Positions 32,917 through 41,372 of a stretch of DNA of 64,000 nt are shown one piece after another; within the stretch, counting starts at the first letter, position 1; each line of letters opens with the position of its first letter. The position numbers were made by a program, and so were the translations under genes. Below the pieces are notes generated by a model. The model was given only the letters and a program-made list of their open reading frames with translations, had not been told where the DNA came from and did not search any database. The DNA is taken from NCBI RefSeq assembly GCF_002017875.1, contig NZ_MUFV01000001.1, positions 1,886,501 through 1,950,500 on the forward strand. Direction: 5' to 3'. This DNA comes from Deinococcus sp. LM3. GTDB lineage: Bacteria; Deinococcota; Deinococci; Deinococcales; Deinococcaceae.

Positions 32917-33407
32917 CGCTCTCCATGCCGCCCGAATCCTCCCGCGTCCTGAGCGCGGCGCGCAGCCGCCGACTGGCGCGCTTTCCTGTCCGCACGGACC
33001 TGCTGGGCCTGACCGTGCGCGGCGAACAACTGCACGTGACCACCCCGCGCGGCCCGCTGCCGCTGTACCGGTTCACGCCCCTGCAGGCGGCCGTGCTGTG
33101 CGGCGAACGCGTGCCCTACGCCGCCGAGTGGCCCGAGCACATGAAACTGTTCCTGTACCGCTACCAGCCGCTGCCCACGCTGCCGCACGCGACCGGCCCG
33201 TACGCCGCGCAGCTGGGCACGCAACCGCGCGACCCGCACGGCCTGCGCCCCTGGGACCAGTCCACGTACGGCGGGTGGCCGCTGTACCTGTTCCTGCACG
33301 ACCAGCCGGGCGCGGCGGCGGCAGGCGAGGTCGCGGACCTGTTCGAGGTGGTCCTGGTGGGCCAGCCGACCCTGCCGCCCTCCGGCGCACGCGGGCACGG
33401 GCCGTGA
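32913..33407 (+). CDS. Small protein with YxFxxD-like region, paralogue of 33616-34104
   Basis: A 164-residue protein starting at a GTG that overlaps the diguanylate cyclase stop. Two features recur in the gene 208 bases downstream: a GPLPLYRFTPLQAAVLCGERVPYAAEWPEH block and a TYGGWPLYLFLHDQPGAA block. The second resembles the Y-x-(F/W/Y)-x-x-D repeat of COG4315 predicted lipoproteins, but no signal peptide is visible, so the location is uncertain. The stop codon TGA coincides with the left target duplication of a family A element. Function unknown. Confidence 0.75.
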   Translation: MTLSMPPESSRVLSAARSRRLARFPVRTDLLGLTVRGEQLHVTTPRGPLPLYRFTPLQAAVLCGERVPYAAEWPEHMKLFLYRYQPLPTLPHATGPYAAQLGTQPRDPHGLRPWDQSTYGGWPLYLFLHDQPGAAAAGEVADLFEVVLVGQPTLPPSGARGHGP

Positions 33408-33548
33408 TACGGATTCCGTCTGCTTCGTGGGCAACCCGTAGCGGTACCGGGTGGCCCACTCCATGCCTGGAATCCTCTTTGCTCCTACTCGCCTTCGCCC
33501 GGATTGAACGGTTCTTGCAGACCATTCGCCCGGAGACGAGGCGTATAA
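33405..33548 (+). mobile_element. Family A inverted-repeat element, copy 3 (divergent)
   Basis: Element 33408-33545 (138 bp), left end TACGGATTCCGTCTG, right end CCGGAGACGAGGCGTA, with a diverged interior and right end. The left flanking TGA is the stop codon of the preceding gene; the right flank is TAA, so the duplication is no longer perfect. It separates the two paralogous genes. Confidence 0.78.
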
Positions 33549-33615
33549 AACTTATCTTCATCTGATTCTCATGTCTGCCAGACTGCCCTGGCACCCCACC
33601 CCACCCGGAGGTTTC

Positions 33616-34104
33616 ATGACCCAACCCACCCAGCCCCCCCTGGACTTCCTGACCCTGACCGTCTTCGGCGGGCGCCTGTACGCCATCAACCGGGCCGGGC
33701 AGCCCATGCCCCTGTACGTGTACGCCCCGCTGCGGCAGGCCTACGCGGGCCGCTACGACGTGCCCCTGGCGCCGCAGTGGCCGCCGTACACCGTGGACTT
33801 CGTGACGCAGTACGTGCCCATGCCCGTCCTGACGCCCGAACAACTGCCCGACACCCTGGAAGCCGACATCACCCAGCAGGCCCGCACCGGCGACCCCGAG
33901 CGGCCCTGGAACCAGATGGTGTACCGGGGCTGGCCGCTGTACTACGTGCCGGGCCTGGACGCCAGCGGCACCAACGACGCCCAGCCCGCCATGTTCGAAC
34001 CCGCGCGCGACGGCATGGACCCGCCCATGGTCCAGGGCGGCGACCCGCAGGGCGCGCCGGACGACGGCGATCCGGGCTGGCCTCCGGGCGTCTGGGGCCC
34101 CTGA
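33616..34104 (+). CDS. Small protein with WPLYY motif, paralogue of 32913-33407
   Basis: A 162-residue protein starting at an ATG 7 bases after GGAGG. It shares with the upstream gene the order AGQPMPLYVYAPLRQAY ... LAPQWPPY and VYRGWPLYYVPGLDASG. The C-terminal 40 residues are Pro/Gly/Asp-rich and probably disordered. No signal peptide. The pair probably arose by tandem duplication. Function is unknown; proximity to a c-di-GMP synthase suggests a possible regulatory or envelope role. Confidence 0.72.
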   Translation: MTQPTQPPLDFLTLTVFGGRLYAINRAGQPMPLYVYAPLRQAYAGRYDVPLAPQWPPYTVDFVTQYVPMPVLTPEQLPDTLEADITQQARTGDPERPWNQMVYRGWPLYYVPGLDASGTNDAQPAMFEPARDGMDPPMVQGGDPQGAPDDGDPGWPPGVWGP

Positions 34105-34136
34105 AGGGTGCCGCACTCCCCGGCGCGGTCCGTTGC

Positions 34137-36974
34137 CTAGCCTGCCAGGTGTCCGGTCAGCCAGACCCGGAGGGCCGGGACATCCAACAGGTCGGCTGAA
34201 CCCTGTGGCGGCAGCCCGAACAGTTCCAGCAGCAGCGCCCCGGCCTGGGCGCGCTGCTGGCTGTGGGCGTTCGGAGCCTGCGCCGCCTGAAGTAGCCAGC
34301 GCCGCAGCCCGTCCGGGTCGCGGGCACTCAGGTCGCGGGCGCTCAGCAGCAGCAGTTGCAGCACCTGCCAGGGATTCCCGCTGCGTTCCGAGGCCCGCAG
34401 CGCCAGTCGCGCGCTGCGCCGGGCCTGCGGTGTGCGGCCCCGCGCGTAGTGCAGTTCGGTGTCCACCAGGGTCAGGCTGGTCTCGTCCGGCACTTTCCCG
34501 GAACCGGCGATGTGCGCCCTCCACTCGGCCAGCCAGCCTTCGGCCTGCCGCCAGCGGCGCAGGTGCAGCGCCAGCTGCGTCCGGAACTCGTGCCCGTGAA
34601 ATTCCAGCGACTGCACGCGCAGGGTCCGCCCGGCCTCCAGCAGCGCGCCGGCCTCGACCAGTTGCGCCCCGCGTTCCTCGTCGGTTGCGGGCAGGTACAC
34701 GCGCACACCCAGCGCCGACTGCCGGACCTGCCACGCCAGCATGGGCGGCAGGTCCGGCAGTTGCGCCTCCAGCGCCGCCAGTTGGAGGCGTAACTCCGGC
34801 GAGTTGCCCAGGAAGGTCAGGTGCGTCAGCAGGTTCAGACGGTAGTACAGCGTCCGCGTCCGGTCGCCCAGTTCCACGGCCAGCGCCAGCGCCTGCCCCA
34901 GCAGGTCCACGGATGCCTGAATCTGCCCCTGCACGCCTCGCACGGAAGACAGGGTGTTCAGCACCTTCATGCGGCTGGCCGGATCTGCTGCCAGCGGCCC
35001 GGCCAGGAACTGCCCCGCCAGCGTCTGTGCATCCAGCAGCCGCCCAGCGCCGAAGGCCAGCCACATGCACGCCACCTGCAACGCTGCCTGCACCTGTGCG
35101 GGCGCCTGGGCGTCCTCGGCGTCGTCGGCCAGCGCCGCGAAGGTCTCGGTGCCGGACCCGTGCAGGCCCCGGCGGTCGTGGTGGGCCAGCAGGTGCTCGG
35201 CGTGCTCGGCCTTCAGCGTGCCCAGCGTCAGGGCGGCGCGGCACGCGATCAGGATGTTCTCCCGCTCGGCGTCCACGGCCGGGTCCTCGGGTGGCCGGGC
35301 CGTGAACCACCCCAGGTAGTGCGCGGCGTGCGCCTCCCGCGCCCCACGCATCAGATCCGGGTGCGCCTCGCCCTGCCCGGCCAGCAGGCCCCCCAGCGCC
35401 GGGTACAGCCGCAACCGCTCCGAGCCCGGCAGGTACGCCTCCGCGAACGAATGCGTCAGCAGCGCGTCCAGTTCGTCGGGCGTCACGCCCAGCGCCGGCG
35501 CGTGCAGCGGATCAAAGTCCGGCGCGACACTCAGGCGCAGCGCCGCCGCCCGCGCGCCGGGAGGCAGCAGGTCCCAGGACCGCTGCGCGACCACGTTCAG
35601 GCCGCGCCGTCCGTCACTGTCGCCGCCCGCCGCCGTCAGCGCGCCCGCCTCGTGCAGCACGCGGGCGTACACGGCATCCAGGTCCTCCACCCGCAACCAC
35701 GACGCCGCCAGCGCAATCGCCAGCGGATGCCCCACCAGACGCCGCGTGATGCCCGCGATCAGCGCGGCGTTCCCGGCCCCCAGCGTGAAGTCCCGCCGGA
35801 CCCGCCCCGCCTCCCGCACGAACAGTTGCGCCGCGCCCGACGCCGCGATCTGCGTCACGTCCGCCTCCGGACCCGGTTGCTCCAGGCCCGCCAGCGGCAG
35901 CAGGAACGTCCCGGTGTCCAGCCCACCGTCCGGCCCGCCGCGCGGCACACGGCGACCCGTCAGCACCCACCGCACGTCCGGCAGGTCCTCCCGCACGACA
36001 GACAGCAGCCCCGACAGGTCATCCAGCGCGTCCAGGCCGTCCAACAGCACCACCGACCCCGCCCCCAGCACGTCCCGCAGGAACCCGAAGCCCTGCGGCA
36101 CCGGCCGGCCCGGCGCGCACGCGGCCGCCACGCGCACCGCCACGTCCGCGTCCGACTGCGCGCCCTCCGCGTTCACCAGCACCACCGGACGCTCCAGCCG
36201 CGTCAACTCCCGCAGCACCTCGCGCGTCAGGGTGCTCTTCCCGATCCCGCCCGGCCCGACCACCACCGCCGCCCCCCCACCCGGCGCGGCCGCCCAGGCC
36301 AGCAGCGCGTCCAGTTCCGCCTCGCGGCCCAGCATCCGGTGAGCGGGTGCCTTCCCTGAACCGCGCGCCTCTGCGGGCGCCCCGGCTGTCAGGTCCGCCA
36401 GTTCCGCACGCACCTCCGTCTCCAGCGCGCTGCCCGGCAGCGTCAGCGGTAGCAGGCGCGCCAGACTGGCCGGCTCCATCGGCGGCGCCCCCGCCACGTC
36501 CCGCGCCCGCTGGGCCCACACCGCCGCCCGCGCCGGATCACTGCCCTCCGCCACCCGCAACGCCTCATCCTGCACATGCCGCGCCAGCCGCTCCCGCTGC
36601 GCCAGCACCCACTCCTCGAACTCCCCGGACACGTCCGGCAGGTTCACGCCATGCAGGAACGGCCCCCGGTACGCCTCCCACGCCGCCTCGCCCCGCAGCG
36701 TCAGCAGCGCCGCCGCGTCACACGCCACGCCCGCCACCAGCCGCTCATCACCGCCCAGCGCCGACCCGTCATGCTCGCGCAGCGCATGCAACGCCACCCG
36801 CAGGCTCCCCTCCGGTTTCGCCGCGCGCGGCCACAGGAGCGCCGCCAGCTGACGGCGCGGCGCCGGCCCCTCCAGACCCACGAACACCAGCAGCAGCAGC
36901 GACTTCACCTTCCGGAACGACCCCAGATGCAGGTCCCCCAGCGTGATCAACGTCCCCGCCTCCCGACTCATCAA
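34137..36974 (-). CDS. SARP/AfsR-like STAND transcriptional regulator
   Basis: A 945-residue multidomain regulator. Residues about 1-85 form a winged-helix DNA-binding domain (TLGDLHLGSFRKVKSLLLL ... ALLWPRAAKPEGSLRVALHALR). Residues about 85-200 resemble a bacterial transcriptional activation domain (YRGPFLHGVNLPDVSGEFEEWVLAQRERL). An NB-ARC-type ATPase follows, with Walker A VVGPGGIGKSTLTREVL and Walker B VVLLDGLDALDDL. The C-terminal half is TPR-like helical repeats. Such proteins switch on ATP binding and oligomerisation. There is no biosynthetic cluster beside it; the target and trigger are unknown. Start ATG-ATG at 36974/36971. Confidence 0.85.
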   Translation of the reverse strand: MMSREAGTLITLGDLHLGSFRKVKSLLLLVFVGLEGPAPRRQLAALLWPRAAKPEGSLRVALHALREHDGSALGGDERLVAGVACDAAALLTLRGEAAWEAYRGPFLHGVNLPDVSGEFEEWVLAQRERLARHVQDEALRVAEGSDPARAAVWAQRARDVAGAPPMEPASLARLLPLTLPGSALETEVRAELADLTAGAPAEARGSGKAPAHRMLGREAELDALLAWAAAPGGGAAVVVGPGGIGKSTLTREVLRELTRLERPVVLVNAEGAQSDADVAVRVAAACAPGRPVPQGFGFLRDVLGAGSVVLLDGLDALDDLSGLLSVVREDLPDVRWVLTGRRVPRGGPDGGLDTGTFLLPLAGLEQPGPEADVTQIAASGAAQLFVREAGRVRRDFTLGAGNAALIAGITRRLVGHPLAIALAASWLRVEDLDAVYARVLHEAGALTAAGGDSDGRRGLNVVAQRSWDLLPPGARAAALRLSVAPDFDPLHAPALGVTPDELDALLTHSFAEAYLPGSERLRLYPALGGLLAGQGEAHPDLMRGAREAHAAHYLGWFTARPPEDPAVDAERENILIACRAALTLGTLKAEHAEHLLAHHDRRGLHGSGTETFAALADDAEDAQAPAQVQAALQVACMWLAFGAGRLLDAQTLAGQFLAGPLAADPASRMKVLNTLSSVRGVQGQIQASVDLLGQALALAVELGDRTRTLYYRLNLLTHLTFLGNSPELRLQLAALEAQLPDLPPMLAWQVRQSALGVRVYLPATDEERGAQLVEAGALLEAGRTLRVQSLEFHGHEFRTQLALHLRRWRQAEGWLAEWRAHIAGSGKVPDETSLTLVDTELHYARGRTPQARRSARLALRASERSGNPWQVLQLLLLSARDLSARDPDGLRRWLLQAAQAPNAHSQQRAQAGALLLELFGLPPQGSADLLDVPALRVWLTGHLAG

Positions 36975-37038
36975 GCGCCCATGCTAGCGCGTTCCCCGCA
37001 CCCCAACCGCCCGGCCAGTCAGCCCGCCAGTCAGGTCG

Positions 37039-37674
37039 TCACTCCTCACCCCACGGCAACTCCACGACCTCCGCCGCCCCCCGCGACGCATCCCGCAACG
37101 CCACCACGAACCCCGCCACGTCCTCCGGAAACACCTCCACCCGCAGCGACACCCCGGCCCCCGAATAAGCCTCCTCGCCGCGCACCACATCCAGCGACCC
37201 CAGCAGGTGATACAGGCCCCCCAGAAACTCGAACGGCACCGACACCGCCAGCGCCCGCCGCGCCCGCACCGTCACCCGCGCCGCCGTCCGCAGGCACTCC
37301 GCCGCCCCGCCCCCATACGCCCGGACCAGCCCGCCCGTGCCCAGCTTCACCCCACCGTAAAACCGCACCACGACCACCATCACGCGGTCCACGCCCTGCC
37401 CCTCGATGGCCCGCAGGATCGGCGCGCCCGCCGTTCCACCCGGCTCGCCATCATCACCAAAGCGGTACGCACCCCCAATCCGGTACGCCCAGCAGTGATG
37501 CGTCGCATCCGGGTACCGCTCCCGCAACGCCCCCAGCTGCGCCAGCGCCTCCTCCGGCGAATCCGCCCGGTCCGCGAACGCCAGAAACTCACTGTTCTCG
37601 ATCACCGCATCAGACCGGTGCGGCCCCGCCAGAGTCACGAACGGCGCCGGCAGATCCGAACCCACCACGCTCAT
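37039..37674 (-). CDS. yigZ: YigZ/IMPACT family protein
   Basis: A 211-residue protein of the UPF0029 family. The N-terminal domain has ENSEFLAFADRADSPEEALAQL, HHCWAYRIGG, the hallmark DDGEPGGTAGAPIL and VVVRFYGGVKLGTGGLVRAYGG. The C-terminal domain is ferredoxin-like (DUF1949 type). Eukaryotic IMPACT controls Gcn2; the bacterial role is unknown. The ATG is formed at a mobile-element junction: its A is the last base of element copy 4 and its TG is part of the target duplication. GGAG inside the element lies 5 bases upstream. An alternative GTG start exists two codons in. Confidence 0.9.
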   Translation of the reverse strand: MSVVGSDLPAPFVTLAGPHRSDAVIENSEFLAFADRADSPEEALAQLGALRERYPDATHHCWAYRIGGAYRFGDDGEPGGTAGAPILRAIEGQGVDRVMVVVVRFYGGVKLGTGGLVRAYGGGAAECLRTAARVTVRARRALAVSVPFEFLGGLYHLLGSLDVVRGEEAYSGAGVSLRVEVFPEDVAGFVVALRDASRGAAEVVELPWGEE

Positions 37675-37810
37675 ACTGACTCCGATTGAATGGGCTGCAA
37701 AGACCGTTTAATCCGAGCGGATGCGAGTAGGAGCGAAGCGGTTTCCGGACGTGGAGTTGGCAACCCGGTGCTGTACCGGGTTGTTAACGAAACAAACGGA
37801 ATCCGTATCA
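37671..37810 (-). mobile_element. Family A inverted-repeat element, copy 4, bridging NUDIX stop and yigZ start
   Basis: Element 37674-37807 (134 bp) in minus orientation, flanked by perfect TGA duplications on the minus strand (TCA at 37671-37673 and 37808-37810). The right-hand TCA is the stop codon of the NUDIX gene. The other copy supplies TG of the yigZ start codon. The interior keeps both internal hairpins. Confidence 0.92.
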
Positions 37811-38395
37811 GAGCAGCCCCCGCCCGGCCAGCACCGCCCGCGCATGCCACAACGTCAGACTGCTCGACCCATCCAGGATCTCCCCGGCATCCAGGCGACG
37901 GTACGCCTCCGCCAGAGGCACCACCACACGCTCGATCGTCTCGGTGTCCTCATGATGCATGTCGCCCAGCGACACCCCCAACGCCAGGAACGGGTAGAAG
38001 ATCACGCCACTGATACTCGGCTGCGGGTAGAAGCCCGGCAGCGCCACCCACTCCGCCGCCACACCCCCAACCTCCTCGTGCAGTTCCCGCCGGGCCGCCG
38101 CGAGCAGGTCCTCGCCGCGCTCCACGCCACCCGCAACGACCTCAGTGACGGTCGCGCGCAGCGGGTAGCGGTACTGACGGATCAGGACCGCCTCACCCTG
38201 AGCCGTCACGGGCAACACAAACACGGCGCGCGGCCCACGCGGACGGTACTGATAAGTCGTCTCCGCGCCATTCGGGAGCCGCACGCGGTCCTCGAACACC
38301 GTGCGGAACCCCGACACGAGCTGCCGGGACTCCAGCGTCTCCCACGGCTGAACCTCATCCTCAATCAACGACGTCCAGTTCGGGTGATCAGTCAT
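37808..38395 (-). CDS. NUDIX hydrolase (ADP-ribose pyrophosphatase type)
   Basis: A 195-residue NUDIX enzyme. The box is GGVERGEDLLAAARRELHEEVGG, matching G-x5-E-x7-R-E-U-x-E-E-x-G-U. An upstream tyrosine/arginine-rich segment (VLIRQYRYPLRATVTEVVAGG) and the downstream ALPGFYPQPSISGVIFYPFLALG fit ADP-ribose or sugar-nucleotide pyrophosphatases. Deinococci carry many NUDIX genes. It was probably in one transcript with yigZ before the element inserted. Confidence 0.9.
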   Translation of the reverse strand: MTDHPNWTSLIEDEVQPWETLESRQLVSGFRTVFEDRVRLPNGAETTYQYRPRGPRAVFVLPVTAQGEAVLIRQYRYPLRATVTEVVAGGVERGEDLLAAARRELHEEVGGVAAEWVALPGFYPQPSISGVIFYPFLALGVSLGDMHHEDTETIERVVVPLAEAYRRLDAGEILDGSSSLTLWHARAVLAGRGLL

Positions 38396-38472
38396 GCGCT
38401 CAGGCTAACAGGCGGGGGTTTCGGCTGCGCGGCGGGCTTTCCCGATGGAGGGGGTGCGCCTGGCGGCGGGCC

Positions 38473-38653
38473 TCCCCACCCCCAGCCCCCTACCCCAGAG
38501 GGGCAGGGGGAGCCAGCGTTGGCACTGGGCAGGTATTCCGCGGGTTTTTTGGGGGAGGGTTGGGCGGGTACGGCCACGTCCTAGACGCCATCCTTCGATT
38601 TCGCGCCGTTCGCCCCGCGCGCTTCGCGCACGACGGGCCGCGTTGCCACGACG
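38473..38653 (-). repeat. Family B palindrome-rich repeat, copy 2
   Basis: In reverse orientation relative to copy 1: C/G-rich hairpin CCCCTACCCCAGAGGGG, then CGTTGGCACTGGGCAGGTAT, and the CGCGCGCTTCGCGCACGACGG block. The GTCAGCTGCGCTGAC end is missing. The remainder of 38396-39020 outside the two repeats shows nothing I can support. Confidence 0.72.
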
Positions 38654-38780
38654 CCGGGCGGGCCAGCCACCTCGGTGCGTGCTGGAAGGTTCTACTTTGT
38701 GGGCTGTTGCCAAAGCGGGTTTTGAAGTCGATCAGCGGCCCTCGACCCGTTGCCCGGCCAGTTTCCGCAGGCTTCCATCG

Positions 38781-38947
38781 GCCGTCGTGCGCGCAGCGCG
38801 CGGGCCTTGCGGGGGGGCGGCAGGATGGCGTCGAAGCCGGACACGTCACCGCTCAGCACGACCCAAGCACTATCAGTCGAATCTCTTGCCGAGCGCAGCG
38901 ACTGCTCCCCCTGCCCCCCTGGGGTAGGGGGCTGGGGGGTGGGGCAG
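38781..38947 (+). repeat. Family B palindrome-rich repeat, copy 3 (divergent)
   Basis: Has the GTCGTGCGCGCAGCGCGCGG block and the terminal hairpin CCCCTGCCCCCCTGGGG followed by TAGGGGGCTGGGGGGTGGG. The conserved middle is replaced. It faces copy 2 in inverted orientation 130 bases away. Confidence 0.6.
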
Positions 38948-39020
38948 CACCCGGAAAGCTGGCCACAGGTGCCCACCTTCCAGTCAGAGAGCAGCACACC
39001 GTCAGGAGTCCAAGTCCCCC

Positions 39021-40427
39021 TTACTCCACCTGAACGTTGGCCCCGAGAGTCCCGGTCGCCTCGGCGGTGACGATCAGCGCGTCGGGCGTGACGTTCAGGC
39101 TGGTCAGGCGCAGGGTGCGGACCTGTCCGGCGAGGGTGATGCCGGGGGCGGGGGTGAAGGGGAGGCGGCGTTGCAGGTTGCTCTGGGCGGCGTTCAGGTG
39201 GGGGGTGAGGTCGATGCGGGCGGCCTGTTTGATGTAGGCCTGGGCGCGGGCGTCGGCGAGCCAGGCGAGGGCGCGGCCGGTGAGGCCCTGGCGGCGGGTG
39301 GTGACGGTGGGGCTCTCGAGGGTGAGGGTCTGGGTGGCGGGGTCGAGGGTGGGGGTGCCGCGGACGTCGGTGGTGGCGTTGAGTTTCAGGCCGAGGGGGC
39401 CGGTGATCTGGAGGTTGATGGTGGCGGTGAGGGTGGTGCCGGTGGGCCTGAGGGTGACGCGGGTGACTCGCAGGGTGGGTGAGGTGGGGACGGGGAGGGT
39501 GAGGGTGCGGCGGGCGGCTTCGCGGGTGGCGGCGGCGGAGAGTTCGGGGTAGGGGAGGCGGGCGGGGACGCGCAGGTGCAGGTCGGGGGTGAGGGTGGGG
39601 GTGCGGCGCAGGGGTGGGAGGGGTGTGGGGGTGTGGGGGGTGGGTCGGCCGAGGCTGGCGTTCAGGCGGACCTGGGCGCCGAGGGTGATGTTCAGGGCGT
39701 CGGGCGTGAACTGGAAGGGGGTGACGCTGAGGGTGAGGGGGGTGGCGTGGGCGTAGGCGGGGTCGGGGGTGGGGAGCGTCCAGGGTTGTTGCGCGCGGGT
39801 CCAGAGGGTGGTGGCGCGCTGGCGGAGGCGGGCCTGTTCGCGGACGGTGGTGCGGACCTGCGCGGCCAGGGTGTCCAGCTGGGCCTGTACCTGCGTGTCG
39901 ACGAGGGACTGCACGCTGACGCGCACGCCCTGGGTGAGTTCGACGCTGAGGGGGTCGGTCCAGTTGGCTTCGCCGCGAATGGTGACGTCCGCTTCCCAGT
40001 CGGGGGTGATGGTGGGCGTGACGGTCAGGGTGACGGTCGCCTCGCCTCCGAAGTCCCGCGCGAGGAACGCGCCGGCGCCGCCCGGTTCGGCGCGGAAGGC
40101 GGCGCGGATGGGGACGCTGATGCGCAGCCCGGAGCCGTCCGGCAGGGCCCTGATCTGCACGTGCCCGGCGCGGGTGACGGTGCCTTTCAGCGTGACGCGC
40201 AGCAGGCCGCCCAGGAAGGCGCGTTCCTCGTCGACCCGCGCGAATTCCAGTGGCACGCGGGCGTTCGCGGCCACCTGCACGCCCGCCAGGGGCACGGTGA
40301 CCGGCACGGTCAGGGTGCTGGTGGGGGCGCTGCTGGCGGTGCTGGGGGCGGCCTGGGCGGTCATGAGTCCAGTGAACACCAGGGGCGTGAGAAGGCGCGT
40401 CAGGGGTCGGGTGGGGGCGCGGCGCAT
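39021..40427 (-). CDS. DUF4403-family secreted protein
   Basis: About 468 residues. The N-terminus MRRAPTRPLTRLLTPLVFTGLMTAQAAPS is a probable signal peptide. The body is a repeat of beta-rich segments similar to lipid-binding BPI/SMP-like folds: LTVPVTVPLAGVQVAANARVP, a coiled helical stretch VQAQLDTLAAQVRTTVREQARLRQRATTLW, then TPLTLSVTPFQF and a second half ending LRLTSLNVTPDALIVTAEATGTLG. This order matches the DUF4403 family, of unknown function. Start is uncertain: 40427 gives a clean signal peptide; an ATG nine codons upstream is possible. The GC-rich, low-complexity codon pattern in 39180-39620 is striking. Confidence 0.82.
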   Translation of the reverse strand: MRRAPTRPLTRLLTPLVFTGLMTAQAAPSTASSAPTSTLTVPVTVPLAGVQVAANARVPLEFARVDEERAFLGGLLRVTLKGTVTRAGHVQIRALPDGSGLRISVPIRAAFRAEPGGAGAFLARDFGGEATVTLTVTPTITPDWEADVTIRGEANWTDPLSVELTQGVRVSVQSLVDTQVQAQLDTLAAQVRTTVREQARLRQRATTLWTRAQQPWTLPTPDPAYAHATPLTLSVTPFQFTPDALNITLGAQVRLNASLGRPTPHTPTPLPPLRRTPTLTPDLHLRVPARLPYPELSAAATREAARRTLTLPVPTSPTLRVTRVTLRPTGTTLTATINLQITGPLGLKLNATTDVRGTPTLDPATQTLTLESPTVTTRRQGLTGRALAWLADARAQAYIKQAARIDLTPHLNAAQSNLQRRLPFTPAPGITLAGQVRTLRLTSLNVTPDALIVTAEATGTLGANVQVE

Positions 40428-40484
40428 CAGGCGTTCAGGGTAACGGGCGTGCATGAGGGCGCCACGGCGTTTACCCTGGGCCGT

Positions 40485-40910
40485 ATGTGGGCGCAGCATC
40501 TTCTGACCCTGCCCGAGCGGCGGCGCGGCTTTCACCTGATCACGCGGGAGGTCGCGGGGGCCGTCCCGGAACTGGCCCGCACCCGCGCGGGGCTGCTGCA
40601 CGTGTTCATTCAGCACACGAGTGCCAGCCTGACCCTGAACGAGAACGCCAGCCCGGACGTCCGCCGTGACTTCGAAACGTACTTCGATCACGCCGTCCCG
40701 GACGGCTGGGAGCCCTTTACGCACACCCTGGAGGGACCGGACGACATGGCGGCGCACATCAAGGCCAGCCTGCTGGGCCCCAGCCTGACGCTGCCGGTGC
40801 GGGACGGTCGGCTGGCGCTGGGCACGTGGCAGGGCGTGTACCTCTGCGAACACCGCGACCACGGCGGCCCCAGAAGACTGATCCTCACACTGACGGGGCA
40901 GGAAGGGTGA
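40485..40910 (+). CDS. yjbQ: YjbQ/UPF0047 family protein
   Basis: A 141-residue protein matching UPF0047: RRRGFHLITREVAG, GLLHVFIQHTSASLTLNENASPDVRRDFETYF, the DDMAAHIKASLLG histidine segment and LGTWQGVYLCEHRDHGGPRRL. Family members bind metal through these histidines; E. coli YjbQ has weak thiamine-phosphate-synthase activity, but the physiological role is unclear. Its TGA overlaps the GTG of the next small gene. Confidence 0.9.
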   Translation: MWAQHLLTLPERRRGFHLITREVAGAVPELARTRAGLLHVFIQHTSASLTLNENASPDVRRDFETYFDHAVPDGWEPFTHTLEGPDDMAAHIKASLLGPSLTLPVRDGRLALGTWQGVYLCEHRDHGGPRRLILTLTGQEG

Positions 40911-41176
40911 ACGAGGTCTGGATCTTTCATGCCGAGCAGGCCCAGCTGGCTTCAGGTGTGTTTTCCACGCGCGAGCAGGCGGAAGCCTGGATTCGACGTC
41001 ATGGCCTGACAGGCCTGCTGACCTCCTACCCTCTGGATGAAGGGTTGTACGACTGGGCAGTCACGCACAGCCCCTTCCGTCCGAAACGATCTGAACACAC
41101 CACGCCGACATTCATCGGTCGGTTCACGAGTGCGTACCGTCCACACGAGCATTACCGGGATGGCAGGCCAGTCTGA
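40907..41176 (+). CDS. Small uncharacterised protein (DUF7710-like)
   Basis: An 89-residue protein starting at GTG 40907, overlapping yjbQ. It reads VWIFHAEQAQLASGVFSTREQAEAWI, LTGLLTSYPLDEGLYDWAV and IGRFTSA, a pattern I associate with small DUF7710-type proteins, some found in immunity-like contexts. Base composition is somewhat less GC-rich than its neighbours, so it may be acquired. No toxin gene is next to it. Confidence 0.7.
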   Translation: MNEVWIFHAEQAQLASGVFSTREQAEAWIRRHGLTGLLTSYPLDEGLYDWAVTHSPFRPKRSEHTTPTFIGRFTSAYRPHEHYRDGRPV

Positions 41177-41280
41177 ACGGCATAGGGGTTGAGGTTTTTT
41201 CAGAGATGTTCGGGCGTCGTCTGTCCGTCTCTGGTAAACAAGTCCCGCCGGGTGGCCTGCCGTTTCCCGTACACTGAGTT

Positions 41281-41306
41281 ACGGTGCTGCGCGCCGTGTT
41301 TTTTTT
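41281..41306 (+). terminator. Intrinsic terminator upstream of purA
   Basis: ACGGTGC-TGC-GCGCCGT forms a 7-bp stem with one G-T pair, followed by G and eight T residues. It lies 105 bases after the small yjbQ-operon gene and 67 before purA. It may end the yjbQ transcript or attenuate a purA leader. Confidence 0.75.
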
Positions 41307-41372
41307 GCTCTGGCCCCCTGGTGGGGTGCGGGTAAGGGGAGCAAGTCTGTGCGCGTGGCGTGGAGGGCTTGA

